DNA of 64,000 nt from an uncultured Paracoccaceae bacterium (GTDB lineage Bacteria; Pseudomonadota; Alphaproteobacteria; Rhodobacterales; Rhodobacteraceae), in contig CANLNT010000001.1 of NCBI GenBank assembly GCA_947492825.1, positions 682,001-746,000 on the forward strand. Direction: 5' to 3'. The translations under genes and the position numbers were made by a program. Shown here one piece after another: positions 47,539-58,152 of the stretch. Numbering within the stretch: position 1 is the stretch's first letter; the number at the start of each line of letters is the position of its first letter. Below the pieces are notes generated by a model. That model worked only from the letters and a program-made list of their open reading frames with translations, was not told where the DNA came from and did not search any database.

Positions 47539-49833
47539 ATGCGCATTGCATGTCTCGGAGGAGGGCCAGCTGGCCTCTATCTCGCGATTTCGGTCAAGCT
47601 GCGCAGACCCGCCGCAGAGGTTGTCGTGTTCGAGCGGAACAGGCCCGATGATACCTTCGGCTGGGGCGTGGTCCTGTCCGACGAAACCCTTTCAAACCTC
47701 GAAGCGAACGACCCTGTCAGCGCCAAGGAAATCCGCGCGCATTTTGCCTATTGGGATGATGTCGCTCTTCACCATCTGGGCCAGAAACTCGTGTCCTCCG
47801 GTCACGGGTTCTGCGGCATCGGGCGCAAAAAGCTGTTGCAGGTCCTGCATGCCCGCGCCGCCGACCTTGGCGTCGATCTGAGGTTTGAATCCGGTGACAT
47901 TGCGGCCTCTGACCTAATGGCGGATTACGACGTTGTCGTCGCTGCAGACGGGCTGAATTCCAGAACCCGGACAGAGTTCGAAGACGTGTTCAAACCGGAC
48001 ATCGACACGCGGCTTTGTCAATTCGTGTGGCTGGGCACGCATCAGAAGTTCGACGATGCTTTCACATTCATCTTTGAGGACACAGACAAAGGCTGGGTCT
48101 GGGCGCACGCCTACCAGTTTGACGACGACACCGCGACATTCATCGTCGAATGCGCGCAAGAGACATTTGACGCATACGGCTTTGGTGATCTGGATCAGAA
48201 AGCCAGCATCGCGATCTGCGAAGAGATTTTCAAAGATCACCTTGGCGGTCATCCTTTGATGACCAACGCCAACCACATTCGCGGCTCCGCCTGGATCAGG
48301 TTCCCGCGCGTTCTGTGCGAAAACTGGAGTCACAAGAACGTGGTTCTGCTGGGCGACGCCTCTGCCACGGCGCATTTCTCAATCGGGTCCGGCACAAAGC
48401 TTGCCCTTGAAAGCGCGATTGGGCTGGCCGCTGAAATCACCGCGACACCAGATTTGGTAACCGCCTTTGAAACATACGAAGAAAGTCGCCGGCTCGAGGT
48501 GTTGCGGCTGCAATCTGCCGCGCGCAATTCGGTTGAATGGTTCGAGGATGTGGAACGCTATCTGCATCTTGATCCGGTGCAACTGAATTACTCCATGTTG
48601 ACGCGGTCGCAGCGGATCAGCCACGAAAACCTGCGCGAACGCGATCCGGTGTGGCTGGGTGCCGCTGAAGAATGGTTCATGGCGCAGGCGGGTGTTCAGG
48701 TGAACGGACCCGCGCGCGCACCCATGTTCGCGCCTTTCAGCCTGCGCGACATGACGCTCAAGAACCGCATCGTGGTGTCACCAATGGCGCAATACAAGGC
48801 CGTGGATGGCGCGCCGACGGACTGGCACCTGATCCACTACGGCGAACGTGCCAAGGGCGGCGCGGGATTGGTCTATACCGAAATGACCTGCGTCTCTGCT
48901 GATGGCCGGATCACGCCCGGCTGTCCGGGGCTTTACGCGCCTGAACATCAGGCCCAGTGGACACGATTGAACGACTTCATCCATGCCGAAACGCAGGCGA
49001 AAACCTGTTGCCAGATCGGCCACGCAGGCCGCAAGGGGTCAACCCGCCTCGGGTGGGAGGGCATGGACCAGCCTATGACGTCCGGCAACTGGCCGCTTCT
49101 GTCGGCCTCTGCGATGGCCTGGTCTGACAACAACGCTGTGCCCAAGGCGATGGACAGCGCAGATATGGCGCGGGTGAAGGCAGAATTTGTCGCGGCCACA
49201 AAAATGGCTGCAGCCAGCGGCTTTGACATGATCGAACTGCACGCAGCGCACGGCTATCTGATCTCCTCCTTCATCTCGCCTTTGTCCAATGTCCGGACAG
49301 ACGATTATGGCGGCAGCTTGGAAAACCGGATGCGCTATCCGCTTGAGGTGTTCAGCGCCATGCGCGCAGTATGGCCCGCGGAAAAGCCGATGTCGGTCCG
49401 CATATCCGCCAGCGATTGGGCCGGTGATGATGGCGTCACCGCCGAAGATGCGGTGCAGATCGCGCAGATGTTCGAAGCCGTGGGCGCGGACATCATTGAC
49501 GTGTCAGCGGGGCAAACCTCGACCCTCAGCCAGCCCGTTTATGGCCGCATGTTCCAGACGCCATTCTCGGACCGCATCCGCAACGTGGCGGGCATCAAGA
49601 CGATGGCGGTCGGCAATATCTACGAGGCCGACCACGTCAATTCGATCCTGATGGCGGGCCGCGCTGATCTGGTCTGCCTTGCGCGGCCACATCTGAACGA
49701 TCCCTATTGGACATTGCACGCAGCCACCGGACTTGGGGATCGTCAGGAAATCTGGCCGCAACCTTACGAGGCTGGCCGCGACCAGGCATGGCGGCTGGCA
49801 GATCGCGAGGCAGAAATGGTGGGCAAAGTATGA
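47539..49833 (+). CDS. Bifunctional aromatic acyl-CoA monooxygenase/reductase (2-aminobenzoyl-CoA type)
   Basis: The protein has 764 residues. Residues about 1-385 are an FAD monooxygenase of the hydroxylase type ([17 protein letters not shown], and [18 protein letters not shown] for the second FAD motif). Residues about 395-764 are an Old Yellow Enzyme domain ([51 protein letters not shown]). The fusion is typical of 2-aminobenzoyl-CoA monooxygenase/reductase and of enzymes annotated salicylyl-CoA 5-hydroxylase. The ATG at 47539 has a GGGG site and starts at the first strand. It is the first gene of the operon. Confidence 0.92.
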   Translation: MRIACLGGGPAGLYLAISVKLRRPAAEVVVFERNRPDDTFGWGVVLSDETLSNLEANDPVSAKEIRAHFAYWDDVALHHLGQKLVSSGHGFCGIGRKKLLQVLHARAADLGVDLRFESGDIAASDLMADYDVVVAADGLNSRTRTEFEDVFKPDIDTRLCQFVWLGTHQKFDDAFTFIFEDTDKGWVWAHAYQFDDDTATFIVECAQETFDAYGFGDLDQKASIAICEEIFKDHLGGHPLMTNANHIRGSAWIRFPRVLCENWSHKNVVLLGDASATAHFSIGSGTKLALESAIGLAAEITATPDLVTAFETYEESRRLEVLRLQSAARNSVEWFEDVERYLHLDPVQLNYSMLTRSQRISHENLRERDPVWLGAAEEWFMAQAGVQVNGPARAPMFAPFSLRDMTLKNRIVVSPMAQYKAVDGAPTDWHLIHYGERAKGGAGLVYTEMTCVSADGRITPGCPGLYAPEHQAQWTRLNDFIHAETQAKTCCQIGHAGRKGSTRLGWEGMDQPMTSGNWPLLSASAMAWSDNNAVPKAMDSADMARVKAEFVAATKMAAASGFDMIELHAAHGYLISSFISPLSNVRTDDYGGSLENRMRYPLEVFSAMRAVWPAEKPMSVRISASDWAGDDGVTAEDAVQIAQMFEAVGADIIDVSAGQTSTLSQPVYGRMFQTPFSDRIRNVAGIKTMAVGNIYEADHVNSILMAGRADLVCLARPHLNDPYWTLHAATGLGDRQEIWPQPYEAGRDQAWRLADREAEMVGKV

Positions 49834-50564
49834 CCGGACACGTTGTTATCTCCGGCGGCGGCAGCGGCGTTGGCGCCGAAACCGCGCGTCATTTTGCCCG
49901 CGCTGGGTATCGCGTGACGATCATGGGGCGGACCGACGACACGCTCAAGGCACAGAATTTGCCCTATCGGGTCTGTGATGTGACGGACGCGGCTCAGGTC
50001 GCGGCGGCGTTTGACGCGGCCCGCGACACACAGGGCGCAATTGACGTCGTAGTCGCCAATGCTGGTGCGGCGAACAGCGTTCCGTTTGCCAAAATGACCG
50101 CCGCCGATCTGACGGCGATGATGGACGTCAACGTGGCGGGCGTGTTCAACGTCTGGCAGGCGGCCTTGCCAGACATGAAAGCGGCCCAAAACGGGCGCAT
50201 GATTGCAATCGCGTCGACCGCTGGCCTCAAGGGTTATCCCTATGTGGCAGGCTATTGCGCGGCCAAGCACGGCGTTATCGGGTTGACCCGCGCGCTGGCC
50301 CTTGAACTTGCATCCACGGGGATCACCGTGAACGCCATCTGCCCCGGTTTCATCGAAACCCCGATGACCGAACGATCCATCGCCAATATCGTCGACAAGA
50401 CCGGGATGAGCGCGCAAGACGCGGCAAAATCCCTGACCAAAGGCAATCCGCAACGGCGGTTCATTCAGACCGATGAAGTCGCAGGAACGGCCCTTTGGCT
50501 CTGCTCTGACGCGGCGCGGTCGGTCAATGGCCACACGCTCAGCCTTTCGGGGGGCGAAATCTGA
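49830..50564 (+). CDS. Short-chain dehydrogenase/reductase
   Basis: The protein has 244 residues. The NAD(P) motif GGGSGVGAE is at residues 9-17, NAGAAN follows, and the catalytic Ser and YxxxK are in [22 protein letters not shown]. It ends in the typical LSLSGGEI. It is translationally coupled to the monooxygenase/reductase (ATGA). In this operon it would oxidise or reduce a 3-hydroxyacyl- or ring-alcohol CoA intermediate; the exact step is inferred. Confidence 0.87.
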   Translation: MTGHVVISGGGSGVGAETARHFARAGYRVTIMGRTDDTLKAQNLPYRVCDVTDAAQVAAAFDAARDTQGAIDVVVANAGAANSVPFAKMTAADLTAMMDVNVAGVFNVWQAALPDMKAAQNGRMIAIASTAGLKGYPYVAGYCAAKHGVIGLTRALALELASTGITVNAICPGFIETPMTERSIANIVDKTGMSAQDAAKSLTKGNPQRRFIQTDEVAGTALWLCSDAARSVNGHTLSLSGGEI

Positions 50565-51037
50565 TGTCGGAACAGTCACCAGTGACCCACAATTCTGCGT
50601 CCAAGGAACGGCTACGCCTTTGGCTGCGTCTGTTGAAAGCAAGCCGGTCAATCGAATCCAATTTGCGTGAAAACCTGCGGGACGAGTTTGCGACGACCTT
50701 GCCCCGCTTTGACGTCATGGCCGCCTTATCGCGGTACGAAGACGGCCTGAAGATGAGCGCCCTGTCCGGTGTGCTGCGTGTGTCCAACGGAAATGTCACC
50801 GGCATCGTGGACCGCCTGACCGATGACGGTTTGTTGCTGCGGGTGGCCGTGCCAGGGGATCGGCGGGCGTCATTGGTGCGGCTGACACAACGCGGCCGCG
50901 AAGAATTTGCCCGACAAGCGCAAGCCCATGAGGCTTGGATCAATGACATGCTCGCGGATTTTTCCGCCGCCGAAGCCGTTGATATCGGGGTGCGTTTAGA
51001 AAGCCTCGAAGCGGCACTTGCAGAAAAGGACACGTGA
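50564..51037 (+). CDS. MarR-family regulator
   Basis: The protein has 157 residues. The winged-helix core includes [26 protein letters not shown], and the wing is [16 protein letters not shown]. MarR proteins inside aromatic-CoA operons usually sense the CoA thioester and relieve repression. The palindrome at 47456 is the probable target. Its start overlaps the SDR stop, and its stop overlaps the next start (TGATG). Confidence 0.88.
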   Translation: MSEQSPVTHNSASKERLRLWLRLLKASRSIESNLRENLRDEFATTLPRFDVMAALSRYEDGLKMSALSGVLRVSNGNVTGIVDRLTDDGLLLRVAVPGDRRASLVRLTQRGREEFARQAQAHEAWINDMLADFSAAEAVDIGVRLESLEAALAEKDT

Positions 51038-51837
51038 TGCGCACGGACGTTAAACACTTCAAATGTGAGATCACGGATGGGATTGCGACCGTGGCCCTGG
51101 ATCGGCCAGACCGCAAGAACCCGCTGACATTCGAAAGCTATGCCGAGTTGCGCGATTGGTTTCGTGATCTGGTCTATGCGGACGATGTGAACGCAGTTGT
51201 GTTTGCATCCAATGGTGGGAATTTCAGCTCTGGCGGGGATGTGCATGACATCATCGGGCCGCTCACGAAAATGTCCATGAAAGAGCTGTTGGCGTTCACC
51301 CGCATGACCGGTGATCTGGTCAAGGCAATTGTGAACTGCGGCAAACCCGTGATCGCCGCGATTGACGGGGTCTGCGTCGGTGCCGGGGCGATCATCGCAA
51401 TGGCCTCTGATTTGCGGATTGCAACGCCAGAGGCAAAGACGGCCTTTTTGTTCACGCGGGTCGGCCTTGCGGGGTGTGACATGGGGGCCTGCGCAATCCT
51501 GCCCCGGATCATCGGCCAAGGTCGCGCGGCGGAGTTGCTGTACACGGGCCGCGCCATGTCCGCAGAGGAGGGTGCCGCATGGGGGTTCCTCAACAAGGTG
51601 GTCCCGGCGGATGACCTGCCACGCGAAGCGCACAAGATGGCCACGCGCATCGCGGCGGGTCCGAACTTTGGGCACATGATGACCAAAACAATGCTGGCGC
51701 AGGAATGGTCGATGTCGATCGAACAGGCCATCGAAGCAGAAGCGCAGGCGCAGGCGATCTGCATGCAAACGGCGGATTTCGAACGCGCGTTCAACGCCTT
51801 CGTCGCCAAAGAAACACCCGTGTTCAAAGGTGACTGA
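51037..51837 (+). CDS. Enoyl-CoA hydratase/isomerase family protein
   Basis: The protein has 266 residues of the crotonase fold. The oxyanion-hole segments are [11 protein letters not shown] and [21 protein letters not shown]. The Glu residues of canonical hydratases are not both evident: [15 protein letters not shown] stands at the second position. This suggests an isomerase or ring-opening hydrolase activity. The ATG at 51037 overlaps the MarR stop. It may act on the alicyclic CoA product of the first enzyme. Confidence 0.87.
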   Translation: MRTDVKHFKCEITDGIATVALDRPDRKNPLTFESYAELRDWFRDLVYADDVNAVVFASNGGNFSSGGDVHDIIGPLTKMSMKELLAFTRMTGDLVKAIVNCGKPVIAAIDGVCVGAGAIIAMASDLRIATPEAKTAFLFTRVGLAGCDMGACAILPRIIGQGRAAELLYTGRAMSAEEGAAWGFLNKVVPADDLPREAHKMATRIAAGPNFGHMMTKTMLAQEWSMSIEQAIEAEAQAQAICMQTADFERAFNAFVAKETPVFKGD

Positions 51838-52997
51838 TGGCTGATACCACGTTCCTGAACTGGCCCTTCTTTGACAATCACCACCGTGATCTTGCCGCCG
51901 CCGTGGACATCTGGGCCAAGGACAACCTGACCCAGATCGACCACAGCGATACTGATGCGGCCTGCCGCGCGATTGTGTCAGCGCTGGGCAAAGCCGGCTG
52001 GTTGTCCTACGCGGCTGTCGATCCAGACGGGGATGCCCCGCTTGACGTCCGCAGCTTGTGTTTGATCCGCGAAACCCTTGCGCGGCATGATGGGCTGGCC
52101 GATTTTGCCTTTGCGATGCAGGGCCTTGGCACCGGTGCTTTGTCCTTGTTTGGGACAGATGCGCAGAAACGCGCTTGGCTACCGAAGGTGCGCAGCGGTG
52201 CGGCGATCTCCGGCTTTGCATTGACCGAACCGCAATCAGGCTCGGACGTGGCAAACGCGACGATGACAGCGACCCTGGACGGCAATCACTACGTCCTGAA
52301 TGGCGACAAGACCTGGATCAGCAACGGCGGGATCGCGGATGTTTACACAGTCTTTGCCCGCACCGGCGATGGGGCGGGGGCAAAGGGGCTGTCGGCCTTT
52401 GTGGTGCCCGCCGATACGCCCGGCCTGACGGTGGTTGAGCGGCTTGAGACCATCGCGCCGCACCCATTGGCAACCTTACGCTTTGCGGATTGCCGTCTGC
52501 CCAAGGACGCGCTGATCGGCCAAAGCGGCTGGGGTTTCAAAATCGCGATGTCGGTTCTGGATGTCTTCCGGTCCACCGTTGCCGCTGCCGCCCTTGGCTT
52601 TGCGCGCCGCGCCCTGGATGAGGCATTGACCCGCGTCACCGCCCGCCACGTTCAGGGTGCGCCCTTGTTTGATCTGCAAATGGTGCAGGGCCATATTGCG
52701 GATATGGCCGTCGATATCGACGCCAGCGCCTTGCTGATCTACCGCGCCGCCTGGACCAAGGACAGCGGCGCGCCGCGCATCACGCGCGAGGCGGCAATGG
52801 CAAAACTGTTTTCCACCGATCAGGCGCAAAAAGTCATCGACAAAGCCGTGCAACTGCATGGTGGCGACGGTGTGCGCTTGGGCGAAACGGTCGAGGCTTT
52901 ATACCGCGAAATCAGGGCATTGCGCATCTATGAAGGCGCGTCAGACGTTCAGCGTGTGGTCATCGCCCGTCAAACACTCGGCCAAATGCCAGCTTAG
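51837..52997 (+). CDS. Acyl-CoA dehydrogenase
   Basis: The protein has 386 residues. [18 protein letters not shown] and [15 protein letters not shown] are the flavin and substrate segments, and the catalytic Glu is present in [14 protein letters not shown]. It overlaps the enoyl-CoA hydratase stop by one base. It would introduce a double bond next to the CoA ester in the alicyclic or dicarboxyl intermediate of the pathway. Confidence 0.9.
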   Translation: MADTTFLNWPFFDNHHRDLAAAVDIWAKDNLTQIDHSDTDAACRAIVSALGKAGWLSYAAVDPDGDAPLDVRSLCLIRETLARHDGLADFAFAMQGLGTGALSLFGTDAQKRAWLPKVRSGAAISGFALTEPQSGSDVANATMTATLDGNHYVLNGDKTWISNGGIADVYTVFARTGDGAGAKGLSAFVVPADTPGLTVVERLETIAPHPLATLRFADCRLPKDALIGQSGWGFKIAMSVLDVFRSTVAAAALGFARRALDEALTRVTARHVQGAPLFDLQMVQGHIADMAVDIDASALLIYRAAWTKDSGAPRITREAAMAKLFSTDQAQKVIDKAVQLHGGDGVRLGETVEALYREIRALRIYEGASDVQRVVIARQTLGQMPA

Positions 52998-53009
52998 GGG
53001 GATCCAATC

Positions 53010-54620
53010 ATGCTTAGCGCCAGCGCCCATACCGATACATTCGCCCGCGACAATCTTCCGCCCCAAGACCAGCAACCCGACTTTCTGTTGGACGGGTTCC
53101 AGTATCCAGAGCAGTTGAACGCCGGGGTCGAACTGACAGATGTCCTGGTTGCAAAGGGCCTTGGCGACAATACTGCGCTGATTGGCAATGGCCGCCGCCG
53201 GACGTTCAAGGAACTCAGCGATTGGACAAATCGCCTCGCGCATGTGCTGGTGGATGATCTGGGCGTGAAGCCCGGCAATCGCGTGTTGATCCGGTCTGCC
53301 AACAACCCTGCGATGGTGGCCTGCTGGCTTGCCTGCACCAAGGTGGGCGCGGTGGTTGTGAACACCATGCCGATGCTGCGGGCGATGGAACTGGGCCAGA
53401 TCGTTGACAAGGCTGAAATCGAATTTGCCCTCTGCGATACCCGCCTGATGGAAGAAATGGAAAGCTGTGCGGCGACCAGCGACTTCCTGAAAAGGGTCGT
53501 TGCGTTTGATGGGACATCCAACCACGACGCCGAACTGGACCAACTGGCCCTTGAAAAACCGGTCAGATTTGACGCGGTCAAGACGGGCCGCGATGATGTC
53601 GCGCTGCTGGGGTTTACATCCGGCACAACCGGATCGCCCAAGGCGACGATGCATTTTCACCGTGACCTGATGATCATTGCGGATGGCTATGCCAAAGAGG
53701 TTCTGGGCGTGACGCCCGATGACGTCTTTGTCGGCTCACCCCCTTTGGCGTTTACATTTGGCCTTGGCGGATTGGCGATCTTCCCACTTCGGTTTGGTGC
53801 CACCGCGACCTTGCTCGAGACTGCGTCGCCGCCAAACATGATCGAGATCATTCAAAAGTATAATGCAACGGTCTGTTTCACCGCACCCACCGCCTATCGC
53901 GCAATGCTGGCCGCGATGGAGGATGGCGCGGACCTCTCCAGTTTGCGGGCCGCCGTATCGGCAGGCGAAACGCTTGCGGCACCAATCTACAAGGATTGGA
54001 TGGAAAAGACAGGCAAACCGATGCTCGATGGCATTGGGGCGACAGAGATGCTCCATATCTTTATCTCCAACCGGTTTGATGATCATAAACCGGCCTGTAC
54101 CGGGCGGCCTGTTACCGGATACGAAGCCAAGGTGGTTGATGCCGACGGGCAGGAACTGCCGCGCGGCGAGGTCGGGCGTTTGGTCGTGCGCGGGCCAACC
54201 GGCTGCCGGTATCTGAACGATGATCGCCAATCCAAATACGTGCAGGACGGGTGGAACATCACAGGCGATGCCTTCTCAATGGACGAAGACGGCTATTTGT
54301 ACTTTGCGGCACGCAATGACGACATGATCGTCAGCGCGGGCTACAACATCGCTGGGCCAGAGGTTGAAGCCGCCCTGATGTCCCACCCGCATGTGGCCGA
54401 ATGTGCGGTCATTGGGGTGCCGAACGACGAACGCGGCATGATCGTCGAAGCGCATGTGGTGCTTGCCAAGGGCACCCCGGACTCACAGACGGCTAGCCTC
54501 TTGCAAGACCATGTCAAAGCAACAATTGCCCCCTATAAGTATCCGCGCAGCATCAAGTTCTGCGATGCATTGCCCAAAACGCAAACGGGCAAAATTCAGC
54601 GATTTTTGTTGAAGGCATAG
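53010..54620 (+). CDS. Benzoate/2-aminobenzoate-CoA ligase family protein
   Basis: The protein has 536 residues of the ANL superfamily. The AMP-binding loop is LLGFTSGTTGSPKATMHFH. GIGATEMLHIF is the A5-type motif and YNIAGPEVEAAL the hinge region, and the catalytic Lys is in LPKTQTGKIQRF. The overall pattern (EQLNAGVELTDV near the start) matches benzoate-CoA ligases. It activates an aromatic acid with ATP and CoA; anthranilate is the likely substrate because of the linked fused monooxygenase/reductase. Confidence 0.9.
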   Translation: MLSASAHTDTFARDNLPPQDQQPDFLLDGFQYPEQLNAGVELTDVLVAKGLGDNTALIGNGRRRTFKELSDWTNRLAHVLVDDLGVKPGNRVLIRSANNPAMVACWLACTKVGAVVVNTMPMLRAMELGQIVDKAEIEFALCDTRLMEEMESCAATSDFLKRVVAFDGTSNHDAELDQLALEKPVRFDAVKTGRDDVALLGFTSGTTGSPKATMHFHRDLMIIADGYAKEVLGVTPDDVFVGSPPLAFTFGLGGLAIFPLRFGATATLLETASPPNMIEIIQKYNATVCFTAPTAYRAMLAAMEDGADLSSLRAAVSAGETLAAPIYKDWMEKTGKPMLDGIGATEMLHIFISNRFDDHKPACTGRPVTGYEAKVVDADGQELPRGEVGRLVVRGPTGCRYLNDDRQSKYVQDGWNITGDAFSMDEDGYLYFAARNDDMIVSAGYNIAGPEVEAALMSHPHVAECAVIGVPNDERGMIVEAHVVLAKGTPDSQTASLLQDHVKATIAPYKYPRSIKFCDALPKTQTGKIQRFLLKA

Positions 54621-54632
54621 GGCTGCTTCGTG

Positions 54633-55037
54633 ATGGTCTTTACCTTCCCTCAAAAGGTGCTGTTCCGGCACTGCGACCCTGCGGGCATCGTTTTCTATCC
54701 GCGATACTTCGAGATGATCAACGATTGCGTCGAGGCGTTCTTTGCAAAGCTCGGTTTCCCGTTTGAGGACATCCACAAGCAGTCCGGCGTGCCGACCGCG
54801 CAGATCGAAACCCGCTTTTCCGCACCCAGCCGACATGGCGATGAATTGCTTTTGACGCTTGCGGTGGCGCGCGTCGGACGCTCCAGCCTTGGGCTGGAAA
54901 TCGAGGCCTCCGCAGGCCGTGAGCATCGCTTTTCCTGCTCCTTGACCCTTGTCTATATCAACGAAACAGGCCGCGCGGCACCGTGGCCCGCCGACCTGAA
55001 AACAGCTTTCACCCCGTACCATCGGAGCACGACATGA
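54633..55037 (+). CDS. 4-hydroxybenzoyl-CoA thioesterase-like hotdog protein
   Basis: The protein has 134 residues. FRHCDPAGIVFYPRYFEMIND is the 4HBT signature in part, with the catalytic Asp in HCDPAG. It hydrolyses aryl- or acyl-CoA esters. In this operon it may free CoA from dead-end aromatic thioesters. An in-frame GTG at 54630 is an alternative start. The stop overlaps the start of the Rid gene. Confidence 0.87.
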   Translation: MVFTFPQKVLFRHCDPAGIVFYPRYFEMINDCVEAFFAKLGFPFEDIHKQSGVPTAQIETRFSAPSRHGDELLLTLAVARVGRSSLGLEIEASAGREHRFSCSLTLVYINETGRAAPWPADLKTAFTPYHRSTT

Positions 55038-55438
55038 CATCGAAAATCATCCAACCGATCGGCTGGGCGCCGGCAAAGGGCTATGCCAATGGTGTGCATG
55101 CGCCTGATGGCACCTTGTATGTCGGTGGGCAGATCGGCTGGACGGCGCGCCAGGTTTTTGAAAGCCACGATTTCATCGGGCAGATGGAACAGGCGCTGCG
55201 CAACATTCTGGATATTGTCGAGGCGGCAGGCGGCACAGCAGAAAGCATCACGCGCCTGACGTGGTTCGTGATCGACAAAAAGGAATATCTGGCGCGCCAA
55301 CGCGAGGTCGGAGAGATCTACCGCCGTGTGCTTGGCCGCCATTTCCCGGCGATGTCCATGTTGATCGTGGCTGGGCTGGTCGAAGATGACGCCCTGCTTG
55401 AAATTGAGGCGACAGCCTTCATTGGACCCGATCAGTAA
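55034..55438 (+). CDS. Rid (YjgF/YER057c/UK114) family protein
   Basis: The protein has 134 residues of the trimeric Rid fold (GTLYVGGQIGW, LRNILDIVEAAGGTAESITRLTWFV). RidA deaminases have an Arg about 30 residues from the end that holds the substrate carboxylate. Here the matching stretch reads PAMSMLIVAG, with no Arg, so it belongs to another Rid subgroup or binds a substrate without a free carboxylate, such as a CoA ester. Hydrolysis of an enamine formed from the 2-amino ring is an attractive role. Confidence 0.87.
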   Translation: MTSKIIQPIGWAPAKGYANGVHAPDGTLYVGGQIGWTARQVFESHDFIGQMEQALRNILDIVEAAGGTAESITRLTWFVIDKKEYLARQREVGEIYRRVLGRHFPAMSMLIVAGLVEDDALLEIEATAFIGPDQ

Positions 55439-56637
55439 TGTCAGAGGCTTTCATCTGCGATTTTCAACGGACCCCGATTGGACGCTATGGCGGGGCCTTG
55501 TCTGCGGTACGACCCGACGATCTTGCCGCTCATGTGCTGCGGTCCTTGATCGCGCGCAGCCCGCAGCTTGATCCGGCAAACGTTGACGAGGTTTACATGG
55601 GCTGCGCCAATCAGGCTGGCGAAGACAATCGCAATGTCGCCCGCATGGCCACGCTTCTGGCCGGGCTGCCGGTCAGCGTTCCGGCCATCACTCTCAACCG
55701 TTTGTGCGGGTCGGGCATGGATGCCGTGATCGCTGGTGCGCGGGCTATCAGGGCCGGTGAGGCGGACCTGATCATCGCCGGCGGCGTCGAAAGCATGAGC
55801 CGCGCGCCAATGGTCATGCCCAAGGCCGATGCCGCCTATTCGCGACGTGCCGAAATCCATGACACAACAATCGGTTGGCGGTTCGTGAACAAGACCATCG
55901 AAGCCCAATATGGCATCGACTCCATGCCCGAAACCGCCGAAAACGTTGCTGCTGAATACGGCATTGACCGCGCCTCACAGGACGCCTTTGCGCTTGCGAG
56001 CCAGCAAAAGGCGCTGGCTGCAATTGCCGCAGGTCACTTTGTGGACGAAATCACGCCGGTCGAAATCCCTCAGCGAAAGGGCGATCCCATTGTCGTGCGC
56101 GCGGATGAACATCCACGCGACACCACCTTGGAACGTCTGGCAAATCTGCCCGCGCCGTTTCGTGAAAATGGCGTCGTGACTGCCGGAAACGCATCTGGAA
56201 TCAACGATGGTGCCGCCGCCTTGTTGATCGCCTCGGCGCAGGCTGTGCGGGACTACAACCTAACGCCAATGGCGCGGATCACGGGCGCGGCCTCTGCCGG
56301 TGTTGCGCCGCGCGTCATGGGGATTGGCCCTGTTCCTGCGACACAGAAACTCTGCGCGCGGCTCGGCCTGAAGCCGACGGATTTTGACGTCGTCGAGCTC
56401 AACGAAGCTTTTGCAGCTCAGGTTCTGGCGGTCCTCGCCGCATTGGAAATCCCCGATGATGGCCGTGTCAATCCATACGGTGGCGGCATCGCGGTTGGGC
56501 ATCCACTTGGCATGAGCGGCGCGCGGATCATCGGATCAGCCGCACGCCACATGCACGCCAAAGCCCTTAGCACCGGGCTTTGCACGATGTGTGTCGGCGT
56601 TGGGCAAGGTGTCTCTGTGGCGTTGGCGCGTATCTAG
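55438..56637 (+). CDS. Thiolase (3-oxoadipyl-CoA/acetyl-CoA acyltransferase type)
   Basis: The protein has 399 residues. The nucleophile is Cys90 in [22 protein letters not shown] and [16 protein letters not shown] hold the catalytic Asn/His region, and the second Cys is in [11 protein letters not shown]. The sequence is close to PcaF/PaaJ thiolases, which cut 3-oxoadipyl-CoA into succinyl-CoA and acetyl-CoA. It is the last gene of the operon, with its ATG overlapping the Rid stop (TAATG). Confidence 0.92.
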   Translation: MSEAFICDFQRTPIGRYGGALSAVRPDDLAAHVLRSLIARSPQLDPANVDEVYMGCANQAGEDNRNVARMATLLAGLPVSVPAITLNRLCGSGMDAVIAGARAIRAGEADLIIAGGVESMSRAPMVMPKADAAYSRRAEIHDTTIGWRFVNKTIEAQYGIDSMPETAENVAAEYGIDRASQDAFALASQQKALAAIAAGHFVDEITPVEIPQRKGDPIVVRADEHPRDTTLERLANLPAPFRENGVVTAGNASGINDGAAALLIASAQAVRDYNLTPMARITGAASAGVAPRVMGIGPVPATQKLCARLGLKPTDFDVVELNEAFAAQVLAVLAALEIPDDGRVNPYGGGIAVGHPLGMSGARIIGSAARHMHAKALSTGLCTMCVGVGQGVSVALARI

Positions 56638-56715
56638 GCAGCCATTATCCCTCAAAGCCAAGGGGCGCTGAACACTTCACCCCGAGCTTCGGCCAATCGG
56701 GGCCTCAATCGCAGG

Positions 56716-58083
56716 TCATCCGACCTGAGCAAAAACCCCGTCCAATGCGCGGTTCAACTTGTCGAACATCTCGTCCATCTGCCCCTCGGTCATGATGAAC
56801 GCGGGGCACAACACGACCGCCTGACCCAGCGGCCGGCAGATCAACCCCTGATCGGTGCAGGCATTGGCGATCCGTTCGCTCACCGACAGCGATCCATCAA
56901 AGGGCGTCTTGCTGTCCTTGTCCTTCACAGCCTCCACCGCGCCCATCAAACCCTTGCCGCGCCATTCGCCGATGTTAGCTTTTTCTGCGATTTCGGCCAA
57001 TCCGGCTTCAAATAATGGGGTCAATGCTTGCACATTTTCAATCAGCCCTTCGTTCATCACCACATCAATGGCCTTCAACGCAATGGCGCAGCCGACCGGG
57101 TGACCAGAAGCTGTGAACCCGTGCGGAAACTCTTCAATCGCTTCGGATGCGGCCTGCAAACGGTCCGCAAGTTCAGGGCCAAGAATTACCGCTCCCATCG
57201 GGAAAAACCCGGCGGTGAGGTTCTTGGACGAGATGATCGCATCGGGCATGAAGCCATAGGTTTCGCAGCCCCAGGTCCTGCCGGTGCGGCCAAAGCCGGT
57301 GATGACTTCGTCGGCGATCAGGGGAATGCCGTGTTTGCGTAAGATCGGTTGGATCGCCTGAAAATACCCCTCCGAAGGCGGGATCACGCCGCCTGCGCCC
57401 ATCACCGGCTCTGCAAAGAACCCCGCAATCGTGTCGGCCCCTTCGGCGGCGATGGTGTCTTCCAGCTCTTGCGCCATGCGGGCGGTAAACTCGGCTTCGG
57501 TCTCACCATCGCGCCCCTCACGCCAGTAGTGCGGACAGGTCAAATGAACGAACCCATCCAGCGGCAAGCCAAACACACTGTTGTAAGGCTTGCCGGTCAT
57601 CGAGGCGCTGACCGCCGTGACGCCGTGATAGCCGTTCTTGCGGGTCAGGATCTTGCGCCGCTCAGGCTTGCCCTCGGCCCCGCCCAAAAACCACAGCATC
57701 TTAACCATGGTGTCATTCGCCTCAGAGCCAGAGTTGGTGTAGAACACCTTGGCCCGCTCAAACGGCGACACTTCGGTCAGCTTTTCGGACAGCATCACCG
57801 TCTGATCCGACATGCGGCCAAAGAAAGCGTGGTAACCCGGAAAGGTGTCGTATTGCGCCTTGGCGGCGGCAATCAGCCCCGGATGGTCGAAGCCCGCAAC
57901 CATGTTCCACAGGCCGGAATTGCCGTCCAGATAGGACCGCCCATGCACGTCATAGACATAAGGCCCCTTGCCGTGGGTCAGGACAATCGTGCCCCTTTCG
58001 GCCACCGTGGGCAGGTCGGTAAAGCCATAGAATGAATGCGCGTCAGCGCGGGCTTCCCAGGAGTTAGCGGCGTATTTTGTCAT
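56716..58083 (-). CDS. Class III (omega-amino acid/polyamine:pyruvate) aminotransferase
   Basis: The protein has 455 residues. The class III PLP motif LIADEVITGFGRTG precedes the lysine segment DAIISSKNLTAGFFPMGA, with the PLP Lys in SSKNL. Its size and sequence fit the aspartate-aminotransferase-family/putrescine:pyruvate group (SpuC-like). It transfers a terminal amino group from a diamine or omega-amino acid to pyruvate. Nearby PuuB-, PuuA- and PuuD-like genes support polyamine use. The ATG at 58083 is chosen over an in-frame upstream start for lack of conserved leader. Confidence 0.88.
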   Translation of the reverse strand: MTKYAANSWEARADAHSFYGFTDLPTVAERGTIVLTHGKGPYVYDVHGRSYLDGNSGLWNMVAGFDHPGLIAAAKAQYDTFPGYHAFFGRMSDQTVMLSEKLTEVSPFERAKVFYTNSGSEANDTMVKMLWFLGGAEGKPERRKILTRKNGYHGVTAVSASMTGKPYNSVFGLPLDGFVHLTCPHYWREGRDGETEAEFTARMAQELEDTIAAEGADTIAGFFAEPVMGAGGVIPPSEGYFQAIQPILRKHGIPLIADEVITGFGRTGRTWGCETYGFMPDAIISSKNLTAGFFPMGAVILGPELADRLQAASEAIEEFPHGFTASGHPVGCAIALKAIDVVMNEGLIENVQALTPLFEAGLAEIAEKANIGEWRGKGLMGAVEAVKDKDSKTPFDGSLSVSERIANACTDQGLICRPLGQAVVLCPAFIMTEGQMDEMFDKLNRALDGVFAQVG

Positions 58084-58152
58084 GGCTGCACCTTTGATCT
58101 TTGCAGCCACGTTAGGCGCGCGCAGATGCGCGAGCAATGGGTCTTTCGCGGC

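Noticed and set aside
50539-52254. 571-codon open frame antisense to the MarR, hydratase and dehydrogenase genes
   Set aside because: It crosses three well-supported coupled genes and has a low-complexity, Arg-rich composition.
56640-56715. Terminator hairpin between the thiolase and aminotransferase genes
   Set aside because: Only a 6-bp stem with an 11-base loop (CCCCGA/TCGGGG) and no T-run, too weak to list.
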